From: Cladochytrium replicatum
Lineage: Eukaryota; Chytridiomycota; Chytridiomycetes; Cladochytriales; Cladochytriaceae
Assembly (NCBI GenBank): GCA_025526935.1
Contig: JAHLKD010000013.1
Coordinates: 310,001 to 374,000 of the forward strand
DNA length: 64,000 nt
Direction: 5' to 3'
Shown: positions 1 through 11,145 of the stretch, in pieces
How the letters are laid out: every line of letters begins with the position of its first letter
Numbering within the stretch: the first letter of the stretch is position 1
Notes under the pieces: model-generated
Seen by the model: the letters and a program-made list of their open reading frames with translations, nothing else
Databases searched by the model: none
What the model was told of the DNA's origin: nothing
Position numbers and translations under genes: made by a program

Positions 1-210
1 GCCCAACCTTCTTGGCAATGCAAATGGACATTGGGGCAACAGTCGTGTTGGCGTAGAATCCGATAAGTGTCGGTACTTGGGTTCTGAAAGGTGTTTCCAG
101 AAATTGCAGTTCAGACATAACGTGGTTGTAAGCGCCTGAATTGGACTCGAAAAGAAAGTTTAGATGTAATAGGGGGGTTTCCACGTCTGCCATGTCCAAA
201 TTGGGCAAAC

Positions 211-2452
211 ATGCTCGACATCGATGCACGCTCAATCTTCTTCGAAAATCTGCTAATCTTGGGCTTCGACCCACAATCAAGATCACCTGAGAGATTGAAT
301 TTAGTGTCGCCAGATGTGAAAGGTAGATTCTTCGGTCATGAATCCAAACCGAACGGTGAGAGTGCGATATCCACACCTCCGAGGGTACATCTATCTGATC
401 TGAGAGGGAATTTTTACTTGGCGAACTTTTCAGAGCGTATCTCACAATGCGATGAGCGCTTGTATTCTTCCAATTATTTTGATTCGGTCTCCAAACCTGT
501 TCACCTTACCGCCCGAAATCTCAGGAGGAGCTTCGAGTCTTCATTAGAGAACGTGTCGCACAAAAATTAAAGCTGGTCGCAACACTGGCGAGCTCCAAAG
601 TTTCGATGACAGAAATAATGAATTCAATGCAGATCATCGAAGAGAACATGTCATCGCTTCACATATCAGGTAATTATCAACTTTTGCCTTTCATCGAAAT
701 TCAATGTGCTGATATTTCGCAAAAGAAGGAGAAAACGAGGTCAGCACAAATCTGGTGACCTCCCATCCTTGAAAGAAGAAACGAGACATCGAGGCAGCTC
801 TAGCAGCATTGGATATGGACGGCTAACTGCGAATAGCTCACCTCAAGTTATTGCTAAGAATGTCAAACGGTCCCACCTTCCAATGGTGGGCTTGGTTTGA
901 AATCTACTTTTGTGTCAGGAGGCTAACTAATGGCTACAAAGCTTCAAAGTAAACAAAAGGAGTAAGACGCCGAACTTGAGCAAAGAAGCAAGATGGGCAA
1001 GGTTGCCAAACTTTTAGCTCCAGAAGAGACTGCTATGCCGTTAAAATAAACGAGAATTTCATTGATTTGGATGCACCTTTGTAGCTAACCACGGATTCCA
1101 GACAAGGGTCGAGATTGGGAAAACGCCAGAGCAGCCTCGTAGGAAATCCGTCCGCATTGTCGACGAAGTTCAGTACCTTCGTATATCGGAAGAGGCACCA
1201 CCACCATCACTGGCAAACCGGCTCGAAGGCGATGGCTTTGTTGGAGACGACTCGCTCTACCGGATGGAGCATAGTGAGGGTGATGAGTCACTTTTGGATG
1301 AACCGGGCGGAGCTCAGTATGTGATCTTTGACGAAGAGAAACCACAGTTCTTCGGGACACCTGCTCGAGATGGGTTCGCCATTTCATCTATTTCATCTCC
1401 ATTGCTCGTATCAATCCATGGAGTGCGAGAGCATCGCCGGCAATGATATTTCACCTTTCATCGTTCCGAATCACGGCAGCGAGGATATTGTCGACGAAGA
1501 TGCTGCGATCGATGACGGCTTTTCATCTGCTGACAATGTTCAGCAACAATTACCATTATATATCAGTCGATATCCAAGCGAGGCGTTATTTTCGATATTG
1601 AGAACAGAGAATTTGATATTGGATTGTTGGAGTTAGAAGCTGAAGACGAAGCAGATCATGACGACGGATATCAGGGATACTATATCGGCGACCAAAGCGC
1701 CGATGATGTTCTAGACCTCGCTAATATGGGCACATTCTTGGAAGAGGGAAGCTCGCTTTTCATTGACAAAATGTCCATATTGCTTGAGGATGGGATAGAA
1801 GCGGACAAAATAGAGGATGCAGAGGAAGGTAGTAGTTTCACATTGACCTCCATATTGAAGGAAGATGAAGTGGAGGAGGACAAGGAAAATCTGAGTGGGA
1901 CCGCGGAGGACAAGCAGATCCAGAGAGAGGTAGAGGATGATAAGGAAAATCAGATTGAAAGGGAGAAAGCAGATACAGCATTCGGCTGCGCTCCACCAGC
2001 CGGTCAATCTTGACCAGCTCAAACCCTCCTCCTGCACGAAAGACAGGCATCCCAATGACTCCCTATAAGGCAGCACTTCTAAACTCTGCTTCTACAGCTG
2101 AAGCTACGAGAACCGTTAAAGGTTTGCAGAAGATGTGGACACAAGGTTTGCAGAAGATGTGGACACAAGGATTGTTGAACTGTAGAACAACGCGATCACT
2201 GCTTGTACGAACTGATGGAATGCTTAAGCCATTCAAACTCCAGCTAGACGTGGACCGAGTCCTTTGTCTGACCCTTTCGCTGACCCCAGTCAGGATCACA
2301 ACAGCTTGAGCTCTGCCAGCCGAACTTTCGGAAGTGAGTTTCAAATTCTCAACACAAAACCACCAGCTACGCCAGTTTCTGCTCTTCACAAGAGCGGTGG
2401 AAATCCCATAGCGATGACTCCTGCACAATCGATCCCGCCAACACACAACTGA
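211..2452 (+). CDS. Multi-exon gene resembling augmin subunit HAUS6 (possibly decayed)
   Basis: The first exon encodes a stretch reading FFENLLILGFDP, which resembles the opening of the HAUS6 N-terminal domain (augmin complex, which recruits gamma-tubulin to spindle microtubules). A likely second exon opens after an acceptor near 530 and encodes a helical piece with EELRVFIRERVAQKL, closing at a GT donor near 660. Further down, about 1100-1440 holds KTPEQPRRKSVRIVDE followed by acidic and Ser-rich sequence, and 1624-2013 is very acidic with repeated EDDKEN-like motifs. The frame changes several times. Some changes fit short introns, but I could not build one clean open chain from start to end, so partial decay is possible. 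The family call rests mainly on one short motif. The rest is low-complexity and would fit many proteins. Confidence 0.33.
2121..2168 (+). repeat. 24-base direct tandem duplication
   Basis: The unit GGTTTGCAGAAGATGTGGAC plus ACAA occurs twice in a row. If translated in the local open frame it duplicates the peptide GLQKMWTQ. It looks like a recent slippage or unequal-crossover event. Confidence 0.9.
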
Positions 2453-2455
2453 TTT

Positions 2456-3197
2456 CATTCAGCGTTGCTTGACTGATAGCCCGAAACAATGATCCTTCGG
2501 ACCCGATGGCTCAGCGACGTGCAGCGAAAGCTGCGTTGGCGCTCTGAGAGGGATCGGATCCTTGAAGAGTTGAGGATAGCGTGTTTGTAATATCAGAGAA
2601 TCCCGATCTGTCTCTGATTTTCTTGAAGTCGTACATCGAAGGTGGTAATCAGACCGAAGGAGACGACGATGACGATGGGGATACAGAGCTGGATTTCCCT
2701 TTGTTGGCCAAAACTCAATTTCTCAGTTGCATCTTGAAAGCCACTCACATTGTCTCTAGGTGGCAACCCGAACCGCAGATACCATTAGACAACGATGGAA
2801 TATGCCGGAAATGTAGCTTGCAAAGCTTCATTGAAATTCATACGATATTTGTTTAATGAACGTTAATCTCTGTTACTGCAAAAATCTTGTTTTATTTGTT
2901 CTGTTTCTGTCAGCAGCTCAACATCAACATTATCTGGACCGTAACAGTTTTCGAACTCGCACCACAACATTTTCATCCACTTTCAAGGCAGCTCCGATAA
3001 CACTACCATTTATCTAGAGCTCACTTGAAATAGTGGCAGATCTTATTTACATCACGGCAGAAACATCCGACACTTGAATGTTGGGGCATATCTCGACAAA
3101 TATAGGGCGCCAAACGGTTCGTATGAACAAAATTTGTTACAGCTTTGATCTGGATTCGAAGAAGAAGGTGCTGGCATCATCCGCTTAAAAAAAACAA
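2456..3197. other. Intergenic stretch, no recognised gene
   Basis: A 91-codon open frame at 2581-2856 (+), with an Asp-rich centre, is the only notable reading. It has no recognisable domain and may be the tail of the preceding gene. The rest is AT-richer and ends at the 3' end of the hydrolase gene. Confidence 0.4.
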
Positions 3198-4630
3198 TTA
3201 GGCAATCCCGTCTACCCAAATTTGCGTTTTAATCGTACCGATGAGCTCAGGATATTGCAGTGGAACCATGTGCCCCGCGTTTGGAATGTACATATGGGAT
3301 GCATTCAACCGTTGGGCTATCACTTCGTCTTTCATCCTGCGATTATGTTATGAAAGGCTGAGCAGGGACATATTTTCAGACCGCACCTTCTTTCGCCGCT
3401 GGTCCCATCGATAAGAGTGGGGATCGTGATGTGGGTCTGAGCACCAGATACAACTTTGCAAGGGACTTTAATGGTCGGAAGTGCGGCAAAGAGACGAGGG
3501 AGGCCGGAGCCTCGAAACGTTGCCTGGGCAGAGAATCAGAAGGTGTGAATCAAAGGTATAAGAACCCTTACTGCTTCTTGAAAAGGATGGCATTTGAGCG
3601 CTACTTTCCCTGACTGAGTATCATAGACTCCATGATTCTGCAGGAATGGGATCAAGCATTTGTTTCCGACTGCGCGTGGTGGAACTTACTATGTAGAGCT
3701 CCAGGCATCGCTTATCCCATTCTTGAAAGAAGGATTTTGACAAGAAGTACTGTCGTGCATTTTCCCTGTTGGATCAACATCGAGTTACTGCCACTAAACA
3801 GGCACTCAGATCCCCCTTCATAATCACCTATCATCAAATTCGTGCTTTCGCTTCAATGTGGTGGCGACAACAGGGTTGCCCCATCTCGCACAGTCCGGAT
3901 GGGGATATTTCTTTGGATCCGAATTGGTCAAAACATCTATCCCCCACATCCTAAAGCGTTCAACTTAAACCCAAAATTACAACCCCATCGGCTAACAATG
4001 AACTCACGACTCTGCGCTGAAGACGATAGGTTCGATCAAATACAGTTTCTCGAACGTGCCTGGACGCAAGAATTCCACAGCCGTAAGCAAAGCGCCTCCA
4101 AATGAATGCCCAAACCCGAGTATCCTCGTCAACGCCCCATATTTTTCCATGACGTAGTCCAACACGCATAGCAAATCGAACGCGGAGTTCCACCACACGT
4201 ATTCCTCGTCATTTGGTTGGTCCGCATCCCTCACTGGAGTATTTCCAATCCATGGAGTTTGTTTGGGAAGTGGAGGGTATTGGTGGAGGGGAAGTCGCGA
4301 TCGTCCATCCGGTGTGTAGTTAAGGAGTGCGCTGTCCCCATGGTTGCGCGCATCTACGCCGACGCCTATTATACCGGGATTCTTGACCAGTATACGGGTT
4401 ATGATGGGATAATAGAGCTCTTTTGGTATGCCATTCGCATGGTGGAACAAAAGAACTGTTTGTGGATCATTGGAATCAATGATATCTCCTAGTGATAGAC
4501 AGCTGCATGCTAGGCGAAAGCCTGGAGCTTAAGAGCCGGATCAGCAACAGCTCAGTTTTTTGTAACTAGTTCGTATTTTACCAGATCCCTCCACCTCGAA
4601 ATTGTGAATGATGAAATTGCTCAGGGCCAT
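3198..4630 (-). CDS. Alpha/beta hydrolase, Lpx1/AKT2-like
   Basis: Seven exons join cleanly to 348 residues: 4630-4582, 4488-4008, 3950-3828, 3765-3690, 3613-3572, 3523-3387 and 3336-3198. The N-terminal half has the family pattern VLLFHHANGIPKELY, then DARNHGDSALLN, and the nucleophile elbow GFGHSFGG (G-x-S-x-G with catalytic Ser). The C-terminal exon holds MYIPNAGHMVPLQYP, whose His is the likely catalytic histidine. The acid residue is less clear. This pattern is typical of fungal hydrolases related to peroxisomal Lpx1 and the AKT2 toxin-pathway proteins, which act on lipid or acyl substrates. The C-terminus (DGIA) is not a clear peroxisomal PTS1. The start is fixed by a short first exon whose phase fits exon 2 exactly. 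It is divergent to the SDR gene, 36 bases away. A partial copy lies at 45.3 kb. Confidence 0.9.
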
Positions 4631-4666
4631 GAGACCTGGAAGCCACAGCGGATATTGTTTGCAAAA
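4631..4666. promoter_or_regulatory. 36-base gap between divergent start codons
   Basis: Only 36 bases separate the ATG of the hydrolase (minus strand) from the ATG of the dehydrogenase (plus strand). Any promoter elements and 5' leaders must overlap the coding part of the other gene, or the transcripts have very short leaders. The inference is shared or mutually exclusive transcription. Confidence 0.6.
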
Positions 4667-5817
4667 ATGGTGAGGAACTTTGTTGCACCGGAGGGCTCGC
4701 TGGTTCGGAAGACCGTCATCATTACAGGTGAGCTTCTACTACCTCACGCTTTCTTTTGATTAATGGCTATTTGTTAATCAGGAGGAAGCGGCGGGATCGG
4801 CAAAGTCAATGTACGTCAGTTCGCGGCACTCGGTGCGAAGAACTTGTACGTTTTCGCGCGTAACCTTTCCAAGACGGAGGCCATCCTTGAAGAGATCAGA
4901 AAAGAAACCGGAAACTCCAACATCTACGCGGTGCAGTGCAACAACGTGAGCTTGGAATCTGTCAAAACCGCGGCGAAAACTTTCCTTGACCTGAGCGCGA
5001 AAAATGGAGAAGCCGAACCGGTGCTTCATTTGCTCGTATGCAATGCGGGAACTGCGGCGAGCGATGGATTGACCGAAAATGAATTCGAATCTATGTAAGG
5101 ACGCTTTTCGTCAATCAAACTTAAAATTTTCTTCAACTGCATTTTGTAGCTGGCAGGCAAACTACCTCTCCCACTTCTTGCTGACCGAGCTGTTGCTTCC
5201 GACGCTTAAAAGAACGGCCGAAAAAGAGGGTAGAAAGCCAGGCTGTGTTCGCATTGTCAATGTGAGCTCTCGAGCTTCCCTGTCCCCGTCGGCAATCAGC
5301 TTTGAGGAAGTTAAGACTGCCAGATCGAGGTTTTCGCACATCAAAGAGTACGGTCATTCGAAGCTCGCGCAGGTGATAATTGAAGGCTTGGTAGAATTCT
5401 GCCTAGTCTCACTGATATTCGTTTGCAGGTCATCGAGACCATGAGCCGTGCTGACGAGTTAAAGGAGTTCGGCATTGGGGTATAGTTTCAGGTCAAGCAA
5501 ACCGAATGCCTCCTCACTTCAATTTGTAGGTGTATTCTCTGCATCCCGGCGTGGTTGCAACAGGGATCTGGGGAAAAGCTGGAGTACCGTGGATTGTGGA
5601 CAGGGCGTTCAAACTTTTCTTCTTGACGGAAGAGCAAGGATCTCTTACCACGTTGTACTGCTCCACTTCCACAGAAAGCGACGTTGTGACGAACAGCGGG
5701 AAGTACTTTGATGACTGTAAATCTGCACCGCACAACCCCGTTGCAGAAAATAAGCAACTCCAAGCTGATCTCAAGCGCACCAGCTATGAGTGGGTCAAGC
5801 AGTATTTGTCTGCCTGA
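4667..5817 (+). CDS. Short-chain dehydrogenase/reductase (retinol dehydrogenase/WWOX-like)
   Basis: Five exons (4667-4727, 4782-5094, 5150-5372, 5429-5479, 5530-5817) give 311 residues in one frame. The cofactor loop reads TVIITGGSGGIGK (T-G-x3-G-x-G). The core has LLVCNAG for the NAG motif, then IVNVSSRAS with the catalytic Ser, and YGHSKLAQ with the catalytic Tyr and Lys four residues apart. After this comes the SDR family proline-glycine stretch SLHPGVVATGIW. An Arg follows the early part of the second strand (FARNLSK), which suggests NADP(H). The substrate cannot be told; close families reduce retinoid, steroid or lipid carbonyls. The start is the only ATG before the cofactor loop in frame. 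Its head-to-head arrangement with a hydrolase suggests joint use, but this is inference. Confidence 0.9.
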
Positions 5818-5864
5818 GTCGCACCATTTTCAATTCAGTAACATACACCGATTTCGTTTTTATG

Positions 5865-6016
5865 TTACGTTTTAGAATGCTGATGCCCCCTCATCCCAAC
5901 AGATTGTTATCCGTTTTTTAACTTATAGCCTTGTTTGGATGTTACTTTTTGGAATGCTGATGCCCCTCATCCCAACAGATTGTTGTCCTTTTTTAACTTA
6001 AAGCCTTGTTTGGATG
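5865..6016 (+). repeat. Tandem duplication of about 76 bases
   Basis: Two adjacent near-identical units start at 5865 and 5942. Each contains GAATGCTGATGCCCC, ATCCCAACAGATTGTT and TAGCCTTGTTTGGATG-like segments, with a few substitutions and indels. The unit lies just after the SDR stop codon, so the repeat may include the SDR 3' untranslated region. Confidence 0.9.
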
Positions 6017-6299
6017 CGAACTCAGCAACTTTCATGAGAAAAGATACAAAGTAAAGTCTAGAAGCTTCCACCATTTGTAATGAAGAGATACCGCTCCAAA
6101 ATGTCAACCCTCTCTACAAGAGGGTCAAGGAACCCTGATTCTAACCCAGAGCATTCGTTCGGATCCGCGCCAGCATAACAGCAAATAAGGAACCACTTGG
6201 CTGCCCAAAAGCAAATCTGACAATTTCAACTCTCCTTTTCTCAACCCAAGAAACAACTTTGTGATTCGGATACGGTTGGCTTTGGAGGCCGAAGTTCGC

Positions 6300-7660
6300 A
6301 TAGTTGTGTCAAGAAAAATTATATTACTCGCACATCATCGGCGTTCTGTACATCTGCCAGAAATAATAGGCTGTGATCATGCCAGAGTACTCTTCGTGTT
6401 CCCTGACGACATTTTTTGATGAAAAGACGGTATCGATGTGTAGACAGCACGACTCCAGACGACACCATTCGCTCAAGGAGAAAGTGGTCAGTCCGCAATG
6501 CTTGCCGAAGGAGCCATGGGTCGAACAGCATTGATTGGTTCATTGCGTTTCTCTATGACTCGTCACCATTGCGTATTTTGTTCCCAGGTTGCTTTCCTAA
6601 CTAGATTCATTGTATGATCTTCAGAAGTGTAATTCGAAACAGATTCGAGGAGTAGCTCAAACTTATTAAGCTCTTGATTAATGTCGATTCCAAAATCTAT
6701 CTATAGTTCAAAGAACTGGAGGCAACGATGCCGACACAACAAAGAATAGTCAAAGTCTGTGTAACTAACCCTAGGGAACCCTGCAGTAGAAGTCGTAAAA
6801 TGTCATCCGTCTCATGCATTGATCGTCTAGGTGCTTGTTATTGTAAAATGAAGGAATGCGTCTCTCCATACGAGCATTTGTAGTTTTACCGTAGCTGTAC
6901 AGCGCCTCGACGACAACGAGAACTCTTTCCAAATCACTCTCCAATAAATCTGCTTCGCGGACTTTCAAGCGAACTTTCCGACTGTGGAGACCTAACTGGA
7001 AGCTTCATAGAGACCACGCTTATCGACACGGAAATTCTGCGAAATTCATAGTTGTCGTATGTGGTACTTTGTCGAATCCGTGGATGAAATAAACTTCTGG
7101 AAAATACAGCTCCATTCTTCAACTTGCCTCCACCCATCCTCGAGAGCACAATCCAATGCTAACCCACCAACTTGATTCTTCATCACACCATGGACTTGCA
7201 GTACCACGCTTTTCGCCGCCACGCCCTTCCTCATTTACTCAACCAAAAGTTCCATGTCGTCCACAAGTTTCAGCTCCACCTCTTGTTCCCTCACAGTTGG
7301 CGCAAGCAGTCGCACAATACTCGTTGCGGCTTTACTTTGCGAACCATAAACCTTCCCACTTTAATGCTGAGTTGGTTGGAGCATGGATAATATACGGTCG
7401 ATTTTGAAATGCATTGACGAATCTTGCGGAGCTTCGAAGAAAATCGAAGTTGTAATCACAGGTTCGGAACGAGGGTTTCGAAATATATAATGGATCAAGA
7501 GCAGAAGAGTAGCCGCATGTGAACACACATTTGGAGGAAAACTGACGGTACGACATGCTGGGTCATTTGCTGAGTATTTCTTCGAAGAATCGAGGCCTTC
7601 GGAAAGAGAGCGAAAAGTGGGCCAGAACAATCTCGTTTGTTTGGCAGACAACCAGAGAAG
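6300..7660 (-). pseudogene. Decayed copy of the ankyrin-type gene at 46-48 kb
   Basis: Several minus-strand pieces match the 45.9-48.4 kb locus. The piece near 6500 reads LLRQALRTDHFLLERMV, against FVRQALRVQQSSLLERML there. The piece ending at 6968 begins MKVREADLLES, against MKVRSTDLLEY. A further piece near 7430 has a helix-rich stretch with FFEAPQDSSM. The pieces lie in different frames without convincing introns, so this looks like a broken, partly deleted paralogue. Ankyrin-type solenoid is inferred from the helix-turn-helix feel and the family pattern, not from full consensus repeats. Confidence 0.55.
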
Positions 7661-8075
7661 GTTGTAACTAAAATGTCACGGTAAATGTAGAAAAGCACGA
7701 TACATGTTAAGAATTAGCTGTTTTTAATTAAGTGCGAAAAGAAGATATCTGGTTGAGAAGAGTTTTATGTTTTCTGCACCTTTTGACAATGAGTCAAAAG
7801 TATAAACATTGATACATTTATAATACGTTGTGATTATCCCCCAGTTTTGTTTAGTATCCACTCAACAAACGCCGTCTTCTCCCAGTTTCTAATCGATTGC
7901 ACCATTTTTTTTCAAACTTTGCTCAGATGGTGCAACCTGGGGGCACGTCCTCGCATCTCCCCCTGAACTGCTGATCAACGCCGATTCGTGTCTCTCGTCG
8001 AAAGTCTAGCTGCTGAGCAAAACTACTGCTTGCTGCTGCAACTTTCGCAGTTGTTGCTCTCTACTTTCCCTTGCA
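7661..8075. other. Upstream region of the Met30-type gene
   Basis: No gene recognised. AT-rich up to about 7850, then pyrimidine-rich and CTGC-rich just before the start codon at 8076, as expected for a promoter and 5' leader. I see no clear binding site. Confidence 0.4.
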
Positions 8076-10003
8076 ATGTTCAACTACGTTCCAACAAAAG
8101 AAACTCACGCAGACCTTGCTGCTGCGTCTCCTGTACCTGTTGAGGAGCACTGCCCGCCCCCCATCCTCTCCATATCCGGCCGCCCACTCCCTCCAGCATG
8201 TCGCACTCACCTTTCGCCAAACCCATGTTGTGACGCTTTCAACTTCCTCGTCACCTTTTCGAAAGCACCAGCTCTCCTAAGAATGAGACTCTTATCATCG
8301 CTTCTTGACCTCTGCAACCCACGGGAACTATCCCTTTTAGCTACAGATCTGCCGCACCGTCTCCGTCGGGACATCATATCCCAGATTCCTTCCGAGATTG
8401 CATTCAAAATTTTTCAGTATCTGGATGCAAAGAGTCTTTGTCATGCCGCACAAGCAAACAGACGGTGGCATAAGTTGGCCGATGATGACGTGGTGTGGCA
8501 TCGAATGTGTCGTCAACACATTGATAAGAAATGCACGACTTGTGGATGGGGCCTTCCGTTAGTCGACAGCAGCCCTAACCAGCACAACCACAACACGGAC
8601 CTCTCACTCGATTACATCGCGAGTCAGGCCGCCATCTTCAGCGTTGGACCGTGTTCAGCAAGCTCCTTGAACGGGGGCAGCTCGTTCCGCGATCTTCCTC
8701 CCATATCACCAGCGGACTCATTGTCTACCACAGCATCATCATCTTCGTCTTCCCAACAGAATCCCAGAAAACATAGCGCAGAAGACGATGAAACTATTGA
8801 AGACTTTTATGTTGATTCACCACATCTGAAGCGGCAGAAACTATCTTCACCACCTCCATGCAGCTCTCCGGATGCGGCTACCGCACTCGCCATCATGCCA
8901 GCTGCCTCTAGACGGCCATGGAAACACATTTACGCCGAACGCTCGCTTATAGCTCTCAATTGGAGACGCGGACGATACAACGTCCAAACGCTGAAGGGAC
9001 ACACGGACGGTGTCCTGTGTCTGCAGCAAGACACCCGTCGTGCTGTTCTCATCACTGGCTCGTACGACCACACCATCCGTATCTGGAACTTGAACACTGG
9101 GGCATGCGAGAAAGTCTTGACCGGCCACCGCGGTATTGTCAACGCCTTGCAATTCGACGCAACCAAACTGGTCACAGGCTCCTCGGACCGCACCATCAAA
9201 ATCTGGTCTCTCCGCACGTTCGCATGTGTTCGAACACTCGAGGGCCACACCTCAGGCGTTCGATGTCTCAATTTCGACGAGCGACGCATCGCAACAGGTT
9301 CTGCCGAGGGGCACATCTACATCTGGGACTTCTCTACAGCAAAGCGGGATCTTTTACGTGGTCATGCGGAAGCGGTCAATAAGATCCAGATGCACGCTGG
9401 TCAATACCTTTTCAGCTGCTCGGATGACACCGAAATTCGTCTTTGGGATATGCAGACACTTACGACGCTCCACACGTTCAAAGGGCACGTTGCAGCGGTG
9501 ATGAGCTTGCAAGTCCAGTTTCCGCAACGACATCATCACGGCGAATCGAGCCACCACGATGACGATAAGGACGAGGCGGACGTTTCGACAAAAGCTGAAC
9601 CGCACAGTATCCCTGAGAACCTTGCAGGTGGGAAGCTTGTCAGTGGATCGCTGGACGGCACGCTAAGGATCTGGTCTCTGACTGATGGTTCTGTAAGTTT
9701 GCAATAAAGCTATCTGAGAATCGTTCGTCATACTGATGTTGCTTTTCTTGCTAGTGTCTAAAGCCTCTCTTTGGCCACATCGACGGCGTCTATTGTCTCT
9801 CTTTCAACACTTTGCGCCTTGTCAGTGGTGCGTTTGACCACACCGTTCGGATCTGGGACGTCGAGAGCGGGGATCCGCATCGAGTTCTCCAGGGCCACGG
9901 TAGCCCTGTGAATGCCGTTGAAGTCAGTGACACTCGGATTGTGAGCGCAGATAATGATGGTGTTATTCGCGTGTGGGATTTCTTGAACACAGATGCCCAG
10001 TAG
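8076..10003 (+). CDS. F-box/WD40 SCF substrate receptor, Met30/sconB type
   Basis: Two exons (8076-9692, 9755-10003) give 621 residues. Residues about 60-100 hold LLSSLLDLCNPRELSLL, and an F-box follows (IPSEIAFKIFQYLDAK). Right after it comes CTTCGWGLPL, a signature of the Met30/sconB group. A Ser-rich acidic linker leads to WKHIYAERSLIALNWRRGR and a WD40 propeller starting TLKGHTDGVLCLQ, with repeated I-x-I-W endings and a final VIRVWDF. These proteins are the specificity subunit of an SCF ubiquitin ligase that controls the Met4/Cys-3 sulfur activator. A His/Asp-rich insert (about 485-510) sits between two propeller blades. A candidate target, a Cys-3/Met4-type bZIP, lies at 42.7-44.0 kb. 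Identification is strong; the regulatory link is known from yeast and Neurospora and inferred here. Confidence 0.92.
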
Positions 10004-11145
10004 TTTGTATATTTATTTTTATTGTTTGCCCAGGCCAACATATATACATCTTTTTTTGCACCATCGTGGTCTTGGTCTCTTGATGTATTAATAGGATCGA
10101 CTTTTGGTAGTTTTGGTACATAGATAATCGAGATAAAAAGACAATGATGGTCTAACACCGCCTGTTTACAATAGCCCACACCATTCCATTGCCCCTCGTC
10201 GAAATTTGGGTGTGACATCACCATCCGCTTATCTTGAGTCTGGTCTGAAGGGCTGGCTAAGTACTCAATCAACTATTCTGTCTCTAGTGATATGCCCCGC
10301 AGCAGAACCACCGAATAAACACACTGTGCAAGCGCAGCGACTCTTGCCGTGCGCGGACAAGACCATTCGGCTATGGCGCCGCAGCAAACGCATCTATGCC
10401 GTTGTATCCACTGTATCGGCTGAGTTGAACCTTCGGCCGATAGCATATGCGTGATCTGTGATCCACACGGCGTTCTCCGGATTTTTTTACGTTGGGTTGA
10501 CTGTTGTTGCTCTGAGCTGCGACATCCTGCGCTTTGTTCGTTGGTTGTCAACTTCCGGGTCGACTGGATTCTGAGCGACGGATGCCCATCGCTTGACGGC
10601 CGGTGCATTCTTGCCAAGCTGTTTTGCTCGCTTGGCTGCGTGTGAAGAGAGATGCAGAACTGGGGACCGGCATTTTGGACCTGAAGCGGCAGGATGGGCA
10701 CAATTTTGAGCGGCGGGTTCGATGTTCCCCCGCTGCTGCAGATCCGGCCGTCTCCGGTCCCTTCCCATTTGTTGCTTCGGGATGCATTGTTGCCCAGCTT
10801 CTCTTTCTGTTCCCGGCCCAGACGCTTTCAGATCAGGAGGATGGCGTTACGATCTTCGTTGAGAAATCGGGAGAAGTTTTTATATTTCGCATGATGGGCT
10901 GACGGCAGTGCAGAAGAAGTCGATGATCCGGAAGTCGGCGCTGGAGCTCGCCGACCTGTACATCTTGCGATAACCAAACGTCCATAGCAAAACTGTTTCA
11001 CATTGCTTGTCGTTTAATGTATGTTATTAAAGAAAGAAAATAAAAGTACCATTGTCTAAATGCTTGTGATTCGAAATATATCAAGCAAACCGCAACAGAG
11101 ATGAAAACGCTGAAGAAAAACGCAAAATGTTCTGTTGCAAATGAT
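10004..11145. other. Region with weak coding traces, no assigned gene
   Basis: Two plus-strand pieces look coding: one near 10340-10430 with LLPCADKTIRLWRR, which is WD-repeat-like, and one near 10840-10900 with GVTIFVEKSGEVFIF. The order vaguely recalls a WD-repeat protein of the Trm82/WDR4 kind, but the pieces do not form one frame and the match is weak. It may be a decayed gene or part of the Met30 3' region. I make no firm call. Confidence 0.2.

Noticed and set aside
1680-2076. Hydrophobic minus-strand frame suggesting a membrane protein
   Set aside because: It is the reverse reading of an acidic Glu/Asp-rich coding region, which always gives Ser/Leu/Phe-rich antisense peptides.
3198-3215. 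Peroxisomal targeting signal on the hydrolase
   Set aside because: The last residues are DGIA, which do not fit a standard SKL-type PTS1, although relatives can be peroxisomal.
8847-9382. Long frames of 121-154 codons on both strands in the WD40 gene
   Set aside because: They are antisense or shifted readings of the Met30-type gene, which has clear F-box and WD motifs in its own frame.
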